Assembly: GCA_024685005.1 (NCBI GenBank)
Contig: JAIKWF010000001.1
Coordinates: forward strand, 1 to 51,258
Origin: Lachnospiraceae bacterium
GTDB taxonomy: Bacteria > Bacillota > Clostridia > Lachnospirales > Lachnospiraceae
Direction of reading: 5' to 3'
DNA: 51,258 nucleotides
Each line of letters opens with the position of its first letter. Positions within the stretch are counted from its first letter, which is position 1. Below, piece after piece: positions 1 through 10,261 of this stretch. The translations under genes and the position numbers were made by a program. The notes under the pieces are model-generated. The model did no database searches. It was not told the origin of the DNA and saw nothing but the letters and a program-made list of their open reading frames with translations.

Positions 1-60
1 GTGTCCGTCGTCCAGTATCAGTCCGCTGTTTAGTTGGTCTGTTTCCTCATATTGCTGCAT
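1..60 (-). CDS. possible start of a minus-strand gene, cut by the window edge
   Basis: An ATG at 60 opens a 20-codon frame that runs to the window edge without a stop and begins MQQYEETDQLNSGL. It lies about 85 bases after the stop of the MBOAT gene on the same strand, where a following operon gene would be expected. The bases before the ATG contain no good ribosome-binding site, only a GGA. The fragment is too short to assign to a family and could be a chance open frame. Confidence 0.3.
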   Translation of the reverse strand, partial: MQQYEETDQLNSGLILDDGH

Positions 61-144
61 ACACACCACGTCCGTTTTCTAATCTTATTCTAAGCATATA
101 CAGATAATTATAAGAGTATTTAGGCTGTTCGTCAATGATGGAGG

Positions 145-1629
145 CTAGAACTGGAAGTACAAAAATGCCGCTTCCGAGTATTCCGGACCGTATTTTCCAA
201 AGATCAAAACCGCGAAAAACAGCGCATAGATCAAGAACCATCTCACAGGAAGGGGTGTGTTTTGCAAAAATGCATCCGCCGGCAACTCTTTTTTGCTCCT
301 TGCCAGGCCGAAAACCAGCATAAGTGCTATAGCTGCCACAAGGATCAGCCACTCCCATTTCGTCATGCCGCTGACGTTATTATCACAAAGCTCTGTCCAT
401 CCGGCGACGGAAAAATGCAGGCTGAGCATGTTTTTGATATAAACCAGCGCATTCCTCAGGTTATCCGCTCTGAAAAAGATCCAGGCAAAAGCCACCAGGA
501 TAAATGTCACCAGCCGCCTGACGGACGTTACCAGGATGCCTTTTTCTTTCAGATGCAGCCTTTCGATCAGCTTCTTTCTTGCCTTCTTTGTCAGATCTCC
601 TGCAATCTGGTAAGCTCCGTGCAAACCGCCCCATGCCACGAAATGCCATCCGGCGCCGTGCCACAGGCCGCTGACAAGAAAGGTGATCATCAGATTGCAG
701 TACTTGCGAAACCGGGAGCAGCGGCTTCCTCCCAGGGGGATATAAAGATAATCCCGAAACCAGGTGCTCAGTGAAATGTGCCACCGTCGCCAGAAATCCT
801 GTATAGTCAGGGCAAAATAAGGGGTGTTGAAGTTTTCCATCAGGGTAAAGCCCATCACCTTGGCAGAACCGATGGCGATAGTGGAATAGCCTGAAAAGTC
901 ACAATAGATCTGCAGCGTAAAACACAGCATACCGATGATCAACTGCAAAGAATCCCGCTCTCCGGGGCTTTGGAACACAAAATCCGCCGCCGTACTGATC
1001 CGGTCAGCGATCACCAGCTTTAGAAACATGCCGTACAGCATCATCATAAGACCGCCTGTGATCCTGTCATAATCCAGCAATTTTTTCTGCGGGATCTGTT
1101 CAATATCCTTCAGAAGGTTCCGGCTTCGCTCAATAGGGCCGGCAACCAGCTGGGGAAAAAAGGAAACAAAAAGAGCGTATTTAAAGAAATTTCGCTGGGC
1201 GGGGATCTCTTTTCTGTATACATCTATGATGTATCCCAACGCCTGAAAGGTGTAAAAAGATATACCCACAGGAAGCAGCACATCTACCCTGATCTGCGGG
1301 AATGCGATCCCCAGTTTTCCGGCTGCGCCGCTGATGTTCTGCAGGAAAAAGTTTGCGTATTTGAAGTAAATGAGAATACAGATATTGACTCCGACGCAAA
1401 GTCCGACGATCCATTTTTTATGTTTTTCCCACTTTTCCAAAAGAATGGCGCAGATCCAGGTAGCAACTGTGGAAAACAGGATCAACAGCACATAATAGGG
1501 ATTCCAGCACATGTAAAAATAATAGCTGGCTGCCAAAAGCCACAGATACTTCGCCTTCTTCGGGATCACAAAGTATAAAATGGTTACTATGGGAAAAAAG
1601 ATCAAAAATTCAAACGAGTTAAATAGCAT
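145..1629 (-). CDS. MBOAT family membrane O-acyltransferase (AlgI/DltB-like)
   Basis: A 494-residue polytopic membrane protein of the MBOAT family. Relatives move acetyl groups across the membrane onto exported polysaccharides or teichoic acids. The protein begins MLFNSFEFLIFFP, the usual start of AlgI-like proteins. It carries the family signatures FFPQLVAGPIER near residue 165, FNTPYFALTIQDFWRRWHISLSTWFRDYLYIPLGGSR in mid-protein (quoted here in parts: NTPYF, DFWRRWHIS, YLYIPLGGSR), and SGLWHGAGWHFVAWGGLHG, which holds the catalytic histidine. Length is normal for the family. It starts 11 bases after the stop of a broken SGNH-type gene, which is the usual partner that completes acetyl transfer outside the membrane. 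The acceptor polymer cannot be deduced. With the partner disrupted the pair may be inactive. Confidence 0.88.
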   Translation of the reverse strand: MLFNSFEFLIFFPIVTILYFVIPKKAKYLWLLAASYYFYMCWNPYYVLLILFSTVATWICAILLEKWEKHKKWIVGLCVGVNICILIYFKYANFFLQNISGAAGKLGIAFPQIRVDVLLPVGISFYTFQALGYIIDVYRKEIPAQRNFFKYALFVSFFPQLVAGPIERSRNLLKDIEQIPQKKLLDYDRITGGLMMMLYGMFLKLVIADRISTAADFVFQSPGERDSLQLIIGMLCFTLQIYCDFSGYSTIAIGSAKVMGFTLMENFNTPYFALTIQDFWRRWHISLSTWFRDYLYIPLGGSRCSRFRKYCNLMITFLVSGLWHGAGWHFVAWGGLHGAYQIAGDLTKKARKKLIERLHLKEKGILVTSVRRLVTFILVAFAWIFFRADNLRNALVYIKNMLSLHFSVAGWTELCDNNVSGMTKWEWLILVAAIALMLVFGLARSKKELPADAFLQNTPLPVRWFLIYALFFAVLIFGKYGPEYSEAAFLYFQF

Positions 1630-1640
1630 GGTTTTTTGTC

Positions 1641-2677
1641 CTATTCAAATTCGGATTCATCCTCTTCCGGTGCGTCATTTCCTTCCGCTGTCTGCTCCCA
1701 TTCTTTAAGCTGCCGACAGCTTTCTTCATATACCGCATAGGCATCATCACCCCGGTGGTCTTCCAGGTCACAGTTTTCCTTCAAAAACTCTGCCAGACAT
1801 TTGCCCACCTTCTTTGCGCCGGAATAGGAAACATGCCCGCCCTTTGAAAGATCTGTTTCACCGTCAAAGCCCATTTCATCCAAATGATAATTCATATTCA
1901 GAAAGGGAATACCGTTTTCTTTGGCATAATCCTCCACAGAATTGTAGACCGGCTGTTTCTTTTTGTAGTGTGACACATATGGTGTAAAGCAAAAAACAAG
2001 TGTACAATTATGTTCTTTTGCAAGCTCTTTGATCTTATCCAGGTAATACAGTGTTTCATCCCCAAGCGGTTTTCGTTCCGTCACATAGGAGGGATCTTTG
2101 ATGGCCTTAGGTTCAGGGTTTCTGTAAGGGCTGAATCCCAGATACATTTTTGCTTTTGGTCCGGTGAGTATATGGATCTGGTCGGATTTCAGTGCATGAT
2201 AACGGGAATGATAAAAAGAAAAATCAAAGATATAATTCAGCCGTTCCCCCGGTTCCTCCACCACATCACAGATAGCCTCCCATTTAATAGGCAAGGAACG
2301 CATTCCGGAAACAGCCTTCAGTTTTACAGCTGAATCTCCCCCCGTGGCTTTCCATTAGACATGTAGACCTCAAGAACTACCACCTTCGGATTCTGGGTTT
2401 TCAGGTCGTCCTTCATCTGATAATAGGTAAGGGCCAGCCGCTGTCCCGGGGAACCGAGATCGTAAGCGGTGATCCCATAGTCTTCGAACATAATGGGTGT
2501 ATCTACATTTCTGTAAGCATGGGAACTTCCGAAAATGACCACGTCCACCGAATCCTTCGGCAGCCTGTGATATGCCTTCATCCGGGTGGCGAAGTCAAAA
2601 GAAAAGGTATTTACGAATATACAGATAAGCAGCGCTCCGATGAGCAAAAAAGCGCCGAGTCGATAAAGCTTTTTCAA
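1641..2677 (-). pseudogene. SGNH/DHHW-type acetyltransferase partner of MBOAT, frameshifted
   Basis: Two open frames together make one secreted SGNH-like protein. The first half has a Lys-rich start, one hydrophobic segment (LGAFLLIGALLICIFVNTFSF) and the nucleophile motif VIFGSSHAYRN, and ends at a stop at 2324. The second half continues in another frame with hydrolase-like sequence through HVSYSGAKKVGKCLAEFL, where the C-terminal histidine is expected. The frames join at a run of six G (plus-strand C at 2338-2343): one extra G would read GDSAVKLKAVSGMRSLPIKW and restore a single protein. The best start is TTG at 2677, because the ATG at 2716 overlaps the -10 box; GAGG lies nine bases before the TTG. 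Either this is a true slip mutation, a phase-variable tract or a sequencing error. Function is inferred from the adjoining MBOAT gene. Confidence 0.78.
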
Positions 2678-2714
2678 TTTTGGTTTCCTCGCGTTAAAGT
2701 GTAGTGGCTTTATC

Positions 2715-2742
2715 ATTATAAACTATTTTGGATTGCAGTCAA
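2715..2742 (-). promoter_or_regulatory. sigma-A promoter for the SGNH-MBOAT pair
   Basis: On the minus strand TTGACT (2737-2742) and TATAAT (2715-2720) are separated by 16 bases. The expected transcription start near 2708 lies inside the longest open frame, which supports the TTG start at 2677 rather than the ATG at 2716. Confidence 0.75.
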
Positions 2743-2770
2743 CTACCTCACACTCGAAAACTCACTGAAC

Positions 2771-2984
2771 GTATCCGTATTCACAAACGATATTCGCATT
2801 CCGCCCTTCGGGCTTCTCCGCACTTCGTGCTCCGAATGCTCATATCGCCCGGGGTCCTGCTTCGCAGTCCCCCAAACGTATCCGTATTCACAAACGATAT
2901 TCGCATTCCGCCCTTCGGGCTTCTCCGCACTTCGCGCTCCGAATGCTCATATCGTTTAGGGTCCTGCTTCGCAGTCCCCCAAAA
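2771..2984. repeat. two tandem 107-bp structured repeats
   Basis: Copies at 2771-2877 and 2878-2984 differ at only about six positions. Each copy can fold into an outer stem (CGATAT with ATATCG, then GCATTC with GAATGC, separated by a TC/TC internal loop). This stem encloses two small hairpins, GCCC-TTC-GGGC and GCAC-TTC-GTGC, and is followed by a third, CTGC-TTC-GCAG, inside a GGGG/CCCC clamp. One loop is the very stable C(UUCG)G tetraloop. Copy 2 has one mismatch in the second hairpin (GCGC for GTGC). The block fills the gap between the groEL terminator and the SGNH promoter. No convincing gene is encoded. It could be a dispersed non-coding element, a MITE relic or a structured RNA; which strand is transcribed is unknown. 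Confidence 0.85.
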
Positions 2985-3042
2985 TAGGAGAAGCGCCCGT
3001 GGCCTTCGTGCGAGCACGAGCCACGGGCGCTTCTCCTATTTT
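2981..3042 (-). terminator. long hairpin terminator after groEL
   Basis: A perfect 23-bp inverted repeat (2981-3003 with 3020-3042) surrounds a loop that itself contains CGTGC-GA-GCACG. A run of A/T sits at both outer ends (AAAATAGG and CCTATTTT), so it can terminate transcription from either side. It begins 24 bases after the groEL stop. The stem is unusually long for an intrinsic terminator. Confidence 0.8.
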
Positions 3043-3066
3043 ACTGTGAATACTACTTTTTATTCG

Positions 3067-5002
<1,936 letters not shown>

Positions 5003-5039
5003 AACAATTGCCTCCTTTAACGTTCTTGTTTCTTTTTTG

Positions 5040-5066
5040 TTAGCACTCATTCAATTTGAGTGCTAA
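5040..5066 (-). promoter_or_regulatory. CIRCE operator (HrcA binding site)
   Basis: TTAGCACTC, nine bases, then GAGTGCTAA: an exact match to the CIRCE inverted repeat. It lies just after the groES promoter and before the ribosome site, so bound HrcA would block transcription of groESL at normal temperature. HrcA itself is not encoded in the window. Confidence 0.97.
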
Positions 5067-5080
5067 TTGCTTCAACTGAT

Positions 5081-5109
5081 ACTCTATCACTCAGCTTTTT
5101 TATTGTCAA
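5081..5109 (-). promoter_or_regulatory. sigma-A promoter of groESL
   Basis: Minus-strand TTGACA (5104-5109), 17-base spacer, TAGAGT (5081-5086). The -10 box is 14 bases upstream of the CIRCE element. The -35 box starts only a few bases after the stop codon of the preceding gene, leaving almost no free intergenic DNA. Confidence 0.88.
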
Positions 5110-5113
5110 TAGT

Positions 5114-6034
5114 TTATAATGTGATTTTTTCGAGGCGCTGCCTGTATCCCGACGCATTTTTGATCTCGATCTTATTATTGAACATTTCATATTCCGCATC
5201 GGAGATCAGATCCGAAAGAGGCTGCTCCACATTGTACTTCACTGCAATGCCGCAGGCTATGGAAGGTGCGATATGAGGATCTTCAAACCGGTTGCAGGCC
5301 TCTTGAATGTGGTTTACATAACTTTCGCTTTCTCCTTCCCTTGCATAGGGAATCAGAATATGGAAAAGGTCTCCGCCGCATCTGGCGATCACATATCCTT
5401 CCTTTGCTTCTTCCTTCAAAATATGGGCCACGGTGCGGATCAGGCGATCGCTTTCCTCATGTCCGTAGGTATCATCCGCATATTTCCAGTCATTGATGTT
5501 AACACAGATCACACCCACGGGGATGGTCTGCTCTTCATCAAGATCCTTTAACCGGCTCTCAAAGTAAGTGCTGTTTAACGTGCCTGTAAGGGCATCCTCA
5601 TATTCGCCGTGTTTGCTGCGATACTGCTCTTTTTCCAGAAGCTTTTCCAGCTCGTCGGCATAAATGGAGGTTTCGATCTGCTCATACGCCCGGGTTGCTT
5701 GCTCCGAAAGGGTTCTTACGATGGTTTCCACCAGTCTGACGGAAACCGAGTCTTTTACGTCTTCCTCTTTTACATACATATGGGCAACGGTTCTGTTATA
5801 AACTCTGATCTTGCGTCCCGGCGCGTTGACCACATCCGGTCGGAATCCTGCAAAGTTTCCCACGCAGACTTCCTTTTCCCCATGTCTGTCCACTACCAGA
5901 AAACTGATCCCCGTCACTTTGGCCAGCACCACCAGATAATCGGTTAACGAAGCCGTATCCAAAAGCTGCTCCACGCTGTAATTTTTAATGTTTTCCTTCA
6001 GTCTCTTTTCCAGAGACAACGTCCCAAAAGCCAT
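5114..6034 (-). CDS. degenerate GGDEF-domain protein
   Basis: A 306-residue soluble protein. Residues 1 to about 140 form an N-terminal region of unknown type, probably a sensor domain with a helical linker. Residues 145-300 align with a GGDEF domain: DALTGTLNSTYFESRL at the start, DTYGHEESDRLIRTVA, and RCGGDLFHILIP at the active site. The signature is GGDLF (220-224) instead of GGDEF, and the first metal-binding Asp is replaced (NINDWK for the usual DIDxFK). A working diguanylate cyclase is therefore unlikely; a nucleotide-binding or protein-interaction role is more plausible. It follows the ABC-F gene by 29 bases with a clear AAGGAGG site, so the two are probably co-transcribed. There is no signal peptide or membrane segment. 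Confidence 0.75.
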   Translation of the reverse strand: MAFGTLSLEKRLKENIKNYSVEQLLDTASLTDYLVVLAKVTGISFLVVDRHGEKEVCVGNFAGFRPDVVNAPGRKIRVYNRTVAHMYVKEEDVKDSVSVRLVETIVRTLSEQATRAYEQIETSIYADELEKLLEKEQYRSKHGEYEDALTGTLNSTYFESRLKDLDEEQTIPVGVICVNINDWKYADDTYGHEESDRLIRTVAHILKEEAKEGYVIARCGGDLFHILIPYAREGESESYVNHIQEACNRFEDPHIAPSIACGIAVKYNVEQPLSDLISDAEYEMFNNKIEIKNASGYRQRLEKITL

Positions 6035-6063
6035 GCTATACCTCCTTGTACCCCCGAAATGCT

Positions 6064-7701
6064 TTAGTTATCGTCGTCCTCGCGCTGTGCCGTATAAACC
6101 GTTCTCTTTCTGGCCATTTCGTCACTTGCAAGGTATTCGTCGTAAGTAGTGATCTTGTCGATCAAAGAGCCGTCCGGCAGGATCTCCATGATACGGTTTG
6201 CGGTAGTCTGTACAAACTGATGATCATGACATGCAAAAAGTTCTACCCCGGGGAACTTGATCAGTCCGTTGTTCAGCGCCGTAATGGATTCCATGTCCAA
6301 ATGGTTGGTAGGCTCATCCAGGATCAGACAGTTTGCTCCCGAGATCATCATCTTGGAAAGCAGGCAGCGTACCTTCTCACCTCCGGACAATACCTTTACT
6401 TTTTTCACGCCGTCTTCACCGGCAAAGAGCATTCTTCCCAAAAAACCTCTGACATAGGTTACGTCATTTACCGGGGAGTAGCCCATCAGCCAGTCCGCAA
6501 TGGTAAGGTCATTGTCAAACTCTGCGGTATTATCCTTGGGGAAATATGCCTGGGAAGTTGTAACGCCCCATTTTACGGTTCCCTCGTCAGGCTCCAATTC
6601 TCCCACCAGGATCTGGAACAATGTGGTCTTGGCCAGCTCGTTGCCGCCCACAAATGCGATCTTATCTTCTCTTCCCACATGGAAGGTGATACCGTCAAGA
6701 ACCTTTTCTCCGTTTACGGTCTTGGAAAGATTCTCTACGAACAGTACCTCGTTTCCGATCTCACGATCCGGTCTGAAATCAATATAAGGATATTTTCTGC
6801 TGGAAGGCTTGATCTCATCCAGCTCGATCTTCTCCAGAGCACGCTTTCTGGAAGTAGCCTGCTTGGATTTGGAAGCGTTGGCAGAGAAACGGGAAATGAA
6901 TTCCTGCAGCTCCTTGATCTTCTCTTCCTTCTTCTTGTTGGCTTCCTTCATCTGCTTTACCAGAAGCTGGCTGGATTCATACCAGAAGTCGTAGTTTCCG
7001 GCATACAACTGGATCTTACCGTAGTCGATATCGGCGATCTGGGTGCAGACCTTGTTCAGGAAGTATCTGTCATGGGATACCACAATGACTGTATTTTCAA
7101 AGTCGATCAGAAAATCTTCCAGCCAGGCAATGGCATCCAGATCCAGATGGTTGGTAGGCTCGTCCAAAAGCAGGATGTCCGGATTACCGAACAGGGCCTT
7201 TGCCAGCAGTACCTTCACCTTCTGGTTACCGTCCAGGGTGTTCATATCCGAATAATGCAGTTCCGTGGAAATTCCCAGACCGTTTAAGAGCTGTGCCGCA
7301 TTGGTCTCGGCATCCCAGCCGTCCATCTCTGCGAATTCCGCTTCCAGTTCACTGGCGCGGATCCCGTCCTCATCGGAAAAATCTTCCTTGGCATAGATGG
7401 CTTCCTTTTCTTTCATAATCTCATAAAGACGCTGGTTACCCATGATCACCACGTCCATGACCTGATAGGCATCATATTTGAAGTGATCCTGTTCCAAAAC
7501 GGAAAGTCTCTGTCCGGGAGAGATGATCACCTCTCCTTTCGTGGTCTCCAAAGCACCTGAAAGAATCTTCAAAAAAGTAGACTTACCGGCACCGTTGGCA
7601 CCGATCAGTCCATAGCAGTTTCCCTCTGTGAATTTGATGTTCACGTCCTCAAACAGGGCTTTTTTCCCGATCCGCAAAGTTACATTACTGGCTTGAATCA
7701 T
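6064..7701 (-). CDS. ykpA: ABC-F family ATPase, YkpA/YbiT type
   Basis: A 545-residue protein with two ABC ATPase domains and no membrane domain. ABC-F proteins act on ribosomes, in translation or in antibiotic protection. The first domain has Walker A GANGAGKST (near residue 34) and Walker B DILLLDEPTNHLDLDAIAWLEDFL (key part LLLDEPTNHLD). The interdomain linker KEANKKKEEKIKELQEFISRF is typical. In the second domain the Walker A is GGNELAKTT, lacking the usual GKS/T pattern, a feature I recall from B. subtilis YkpA, where the motif is GRNELAVTT. Its Walker B is CLILDEPTNHLDMES. Overall sequence matches YkpA closely from memory. This group is usually housekeeping rather than a resistance factor. 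It leads a two-gene unit with the GGDEF-like gene. Confidence 0.88.
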   Translation of the reverse strand: MIQASNVTLRIGKKALFEDVNIKFTEGNCYGLIGANGAGKSTFLKILSGALETTKGEVIISPGQRLSVLEQDHFKYDAYQVMDVVIMGNQRLYEIMKEKEAIYAKEDFSDEDGIRASELEAEFAEMDGWDAETNAAQLLNGLGISTELHYSDMNTLDGNQKVKVLLAKALFGNPDILLLDEPTNHLDLDAIAWLEDFLIDFENTVIVVSHDRYFLNKVCTQIADIDYGKIQLYAGNYDFWYESSQLLVKQMKEANKKKEEKIKELQEFISRFSANASKSKQATSRKRALEKIELDEIKPSSRKYPYIDFRPDREIGNEVLFVENLSKTVNGEKVLDGITFHVGREDKIAFVGGNELAKTTLFQILVGELEPDEGTVKWGVTTSQAYFPKDNTAEFDNDLTIADWLMGYSPVNDVTYVRGFLGRMLFAGEDGVKKVKVLSGGEKVRCLLSKMMISGANCLILDEPTNHLDMESITALNNGLIKFPGVELFACHDHQFVQTTANRIMEILPDGSLIDKITTYDEYLASDEMARKRTVYTAQREDDDN

Positions 7702-7743
7702 TTCTTTTCTTTCCTCTTTCTTTTTTACTTGCTTTCTTGCCTT

Positions 7744-7779
7744 AAAAAAGCCTGTTTCCGAAGAAACAGGCTCTTTTTT
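7744..7779 (-). terminator. intrinsic terminator after yjfB
   Basis: The stem GCCTGTTTC (7750-7758) pairs perfectly with GAAACAGGC (7763-7771), with six A before and a T-rich run after on the plus strand. On the minus strand this gives a hairpin followed by TTTTTT, just after the yjfB stop and before the ABC-F gene. Confidence 0.85.
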
Positions 7780-7780
7780 C

Positions 7781-7972
7781 TTACACGCTCATGTCGAAAT
7801 TTGAACCAATATGCGGGGCAACTGACTGCTCCATCATGGAGCGATCCATCATTGCAACCATCGACTGACCTAAGGTTTCATTCATGTCCAGTTGATTCGA
7901 TAAAACCGCGATGCCCACTTTATTCATCAGGCCGGTCTGATACATATCCATCGATAATCCTGCGATATCCAT
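7781..7972 (-). CDS. yjfB: YjfB family protein (putative motility-associated)
   Basis: A 63-residue protein beginning MDIAGLSMDMYQTGLMNKVGIAVL and ending HIGSNFDMSV, the characteristic first and last segments of the YjfB family. Family members are small, of unknown mechanism, and often annotated as putative motility proteins. The start is an ATG with AAAGGAGG seven bases upstream and a good promoter further up. It forms a single-gene unit closed by a hairpin terminator. Together with the FliD-like protein at 35.6 kb it suggests a flagellate organism. Confidence 0.75.
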   Translation of the reverse strand: MDIAGLSMDMYQTGLMNKVGIAVLSNQLDMNETLGQSMVAMMDRSMMEQSVAPHIGSNFDMSV

Positions 7973-8004
7973 ATGGACCCTCCTTTCTGTATATTGGTAC
8001 TTCG

Positions 8005-8034
8005 ATTATATCATTTTTATTCTGCTTCTTGCAA
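8005..8034 (-). promoter_or_regulatory. sigma-A promoter of yjfB
   Basis: Minus-strand TTGCAA (8029-8034), 18-base spacer, TATAAT (8005-8010), about 30 bases before the ATG. The promoter starts just after the stop of the upstream Fn3 gene. Confidence 0.75.
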
Positions 8035-8037
8035 GCA

Positions 8038-10194
8038 TTATTTTTTCACGGTAAGGTTCTTCATTACCAGGGTTGCTTCCGGTCCCTTAGCACCTTTGAC
8101 GGTCTTATCGTCTGTCTCGCTGTAGCCGATGGCGTAATAGGTGTAGGTGGTTCCCACGGTTACCTTCATATCCGCATAAATGGTGTACTCACCATCCTGA
8201 CGTTTGATCTTTGCGATCTGTGAGAACTTGCCGTCGCCGGCCTTTCTGTACAGAATATATCCGTCTGCTCCCGTTACATTCTTAATGTAGATGTTAGCCT
8301 TATCTGCTCTTCTCTGCTCGGTGGTGACGGTAGGACCTTCGCATGCTGCCAGCACCTTGGATCCCTTGGCTTCCATCAGGGATTTCACTTTTTTACCCTT
8401 AACCTTCTTGTAGGATGCTACGGTATAGGAGTATTTCACTCCGGTCTTTGCCTTCTCATCGGTAAAGGTTACGTTCTTGGCACCTTTGATCTCTTTGATC
8501 TTCTTCCAGTCAGCATCCTCTCCGGTGGGCTTTCTGTAAACGATATAACCGGTAACGCTGTCTACTCTTCTCCACTTCAGGCTGATCTTGTTGGCTGCAA
8601 TGGATTTTACCTCTACCATCTTCGGTGCAGCAGGTCTTGCCTTGATGCTCTTTGCTGCGGATGCCGCGGACTCGATCATGTTCTTACCATCACTGCTCAT
8701 GATGTAAGCTTTTACGATGAACTTATAATCCTTTCCGCATTTCAGCTTGCCGACATTGTAGTTATTCTTTTTCAGCTTCTCTTTGATCACCTTCAGGGAA
8801 CCGTCTTTTTTGATCTGATATACGTTGTAGCCCTTTGCACCTTCCACCTTGTTCCAGCTCAGTTTAATCTTGGTGGGTTTTACATTGACAGCGCTCTCGA
8901 TCTTGGGTGCTGCGGTGGTAAGCATCACCTTGGTTCCGTATTTTTTACCATTTGCATCGGTATAGCCGCTGCTGAAAACGGTCTTGCCACTTTCGGTTTT
9001 GTCGGGTGCATATGCGATGATCTGATACTCATACTCATTTCCCGGTACCAGCTCCTTGTCATCCGCATAGCTGATATTGGTATTGCCCTGTGCATCATAA
9101 ATCTGATAGAACTCTCCGTTGTCGGCCTTTCTGCGAACGGAATACCCGGTTGCTTCGGGAACCTTATCCCAGGTCAGCTCAATGGATTTGTTGCTGATGC
9201 ATTTAGCGGTAGGCAGCTTGGGGTTGCGGGGCTGGATCTGGATGTCTTTGATCACGGATCCGGTATAATGATCATTGTCGCTGATACCGGAGATCTTTAC
9301 CTTGGAGCTTCCGATTTCTTTTTTGTTAGCACCGCTGACAAACTCAACTCGGAAATCTCTGCCCTGTACCAGTGTAACTGTCTGTCCGTTAATCTTGTCG
9401 GTAATGGTGAACTTCGGCTCTACGTCATTTCCCGTATATACTACGGAAGCGGGATCAAGCTTTGCATCGGATACGGGAACCTCTTTCTGTCCCTTCCAGT
9501 CCTCCGGATTGATGGAACGCAGGATCTTGAATTCCTTGGTCACTGCATCGGAGGTATCGTTTCCTTTGCTGGCTTCCCAGATCATCAGTACATATTTGCC
9601 GACTGTGTAATTGCCGTTGGCGAAGTTCAGGGGTACCGAGATCTTGGCATCGCTCATCTCATCTTCTGCCGGCTTTCCTTTCAGACGCTCCTGGAAAATG
9701 AAATTCTCCGGAGAATCGGATGCCCGGTAGATTCTGTAGTTCACATCTGTATTCTCAGCAACAAGGATCGTTACATGGGTTTCTTTTCCGTATGCAAAAG
9801 ACTTGGGCATATCCACGATGGAGATGGATGCATTTTCCTGTGCATCAAGCTCTTCTTCAGCATCCTCTGCCTTCTCATCTTCTGCAGCGGTCTCGCTCTC
9901 TTTTGCCTGCTCCTGTGAAACAGCAGCCTCTTCTTTATCCTCTGCAGTCTCTCCGTCTTCCGGGGTTGCTGCCTCTTCCTTATCCTCTGCAACCTCCTCG
10001 CTTTCCGGAGCCGCTGCCTCTTCCTTATCCTGTGCTTCATCTGCTGCCTGACTTTCTGCCTCTTCCGGGGCAGCCTCAGTAGCAACTTCCTGTTTTTCTG
10101 CCGTTTCCGCAGCTTGCTGATCAGCCATGACGGGCATTACCTGGGACAGGCACAAAACCGCGCCGAGAACAGCACACAAAAAGCGTTTTTTCAT
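8038..10194 (-). CDS. secreted protein with acidic repeats and Fn3-like domains
   Basis: A 718-residue exported protein. Residues 1-24 are a signal peptide (MKKRFLCAVLGAVLCLSQVMPVMA). Residues 25-125 are a Glu/Ala-rich spacer with three near-repeats built on DKEEAA. A region around 130-230 is of unclear fold. Residues about 245-320 match the small Ig-like module common in Lachnospiraceae surface proteins (SVVYTGNDVEPKFTI ... SGISDNDHYTGSV). About 330-715 are four Fn3-like repeats, each with a pattern such as LTWDKVPEATGYSVRRKA or LSWNKVEGAKGYNVYQIK. There is no catalytic domain, sortase signal or transmembrane anchor at the C terminus. It is probably a released or loosely wall-bound scaffold or adhesin. 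It is transcribed alone from a strong promoter. Confidence 0.85.
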   Translation of the reverse strand: MKKRFLCAVLGAVLCLSQVMPVMADQQAAETAEKQEVATEAAPEEAESQAADEAQDKEEAAAPESEEVAEDKEEAATPEDGETAEDKEEAAVSQEQAKESETAAEDEKAEDAEEELDAQENASISIVDMPKSFAYGKETHVTILVAENTDVNYRIYRASDSPENFIFQERLKGKPAEDEMSDAKISVPLNFANGNYTVGKYVLMIWEASKGNDTSDAVTKEFKILRSINPEDWKGQKEVPVSDAKLDPASVVYTGNDVEPKFTITDKINGQTVTLVQGRDFRVEFVSGANKKEIGSSKVKISGISDNDHYTGSVIKDIQIQPRNPKLPTAKCISNKSIELTWDKVPEATGYSVRRKADNGEFYQIYDAQGNTNISYADDKELVPGNEYEYQIIAYAPDKTESGKTVFSSGYTDANGKKYGTKVMLTTAAPKIESAVNVKPTKIKLSWNKVEGAKGYNVYQIKKDGSLKVIKEKLKKNNYNVGKLKCGKDYKFIVKAYIMSSDGKNMIESAASAAKSIKARPAAPKMVEVKSIAANKISLKWRRVDSVTGYIVYRKPTGEDADWKKIKEIKGAKNVTFTDEKAKTGVKYSYTVASYKKVKGKKVKSLMEAKGSKVLAACEGPTVTTEQRRADKANIYIKNVTGADGYILYRKAGDGKFSQIAKIKRQDGEYTIYADMKVTVGTTYTYYAIGYSETDDKTVKGAKGPEATLVMKNLTVKK

Positions 10195-10261
10195 GATCGT
10201 ACCATTCCTTTCAAAATCTGTTTTATTATCGGGTTCGGCTTGCTAAAAAACCGTTACTTCA

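Noticed and set aside
2771-2984. CRISPR array
   Set aside because: Units are 107 bp, directly adjoining and nearly identical throughout, without unique spacers; no cas genes are present.
5003-5050. Longer GroES start (ATG at 5050)
   Set aside because: It would place the start in the CIRCE element and add residues unlike any GroES.
6046-7287. Plus-strand open frame opposite the ABC-F gene
   Set aside because: It lies entirely within a well-supported gene and has no family resemblance.
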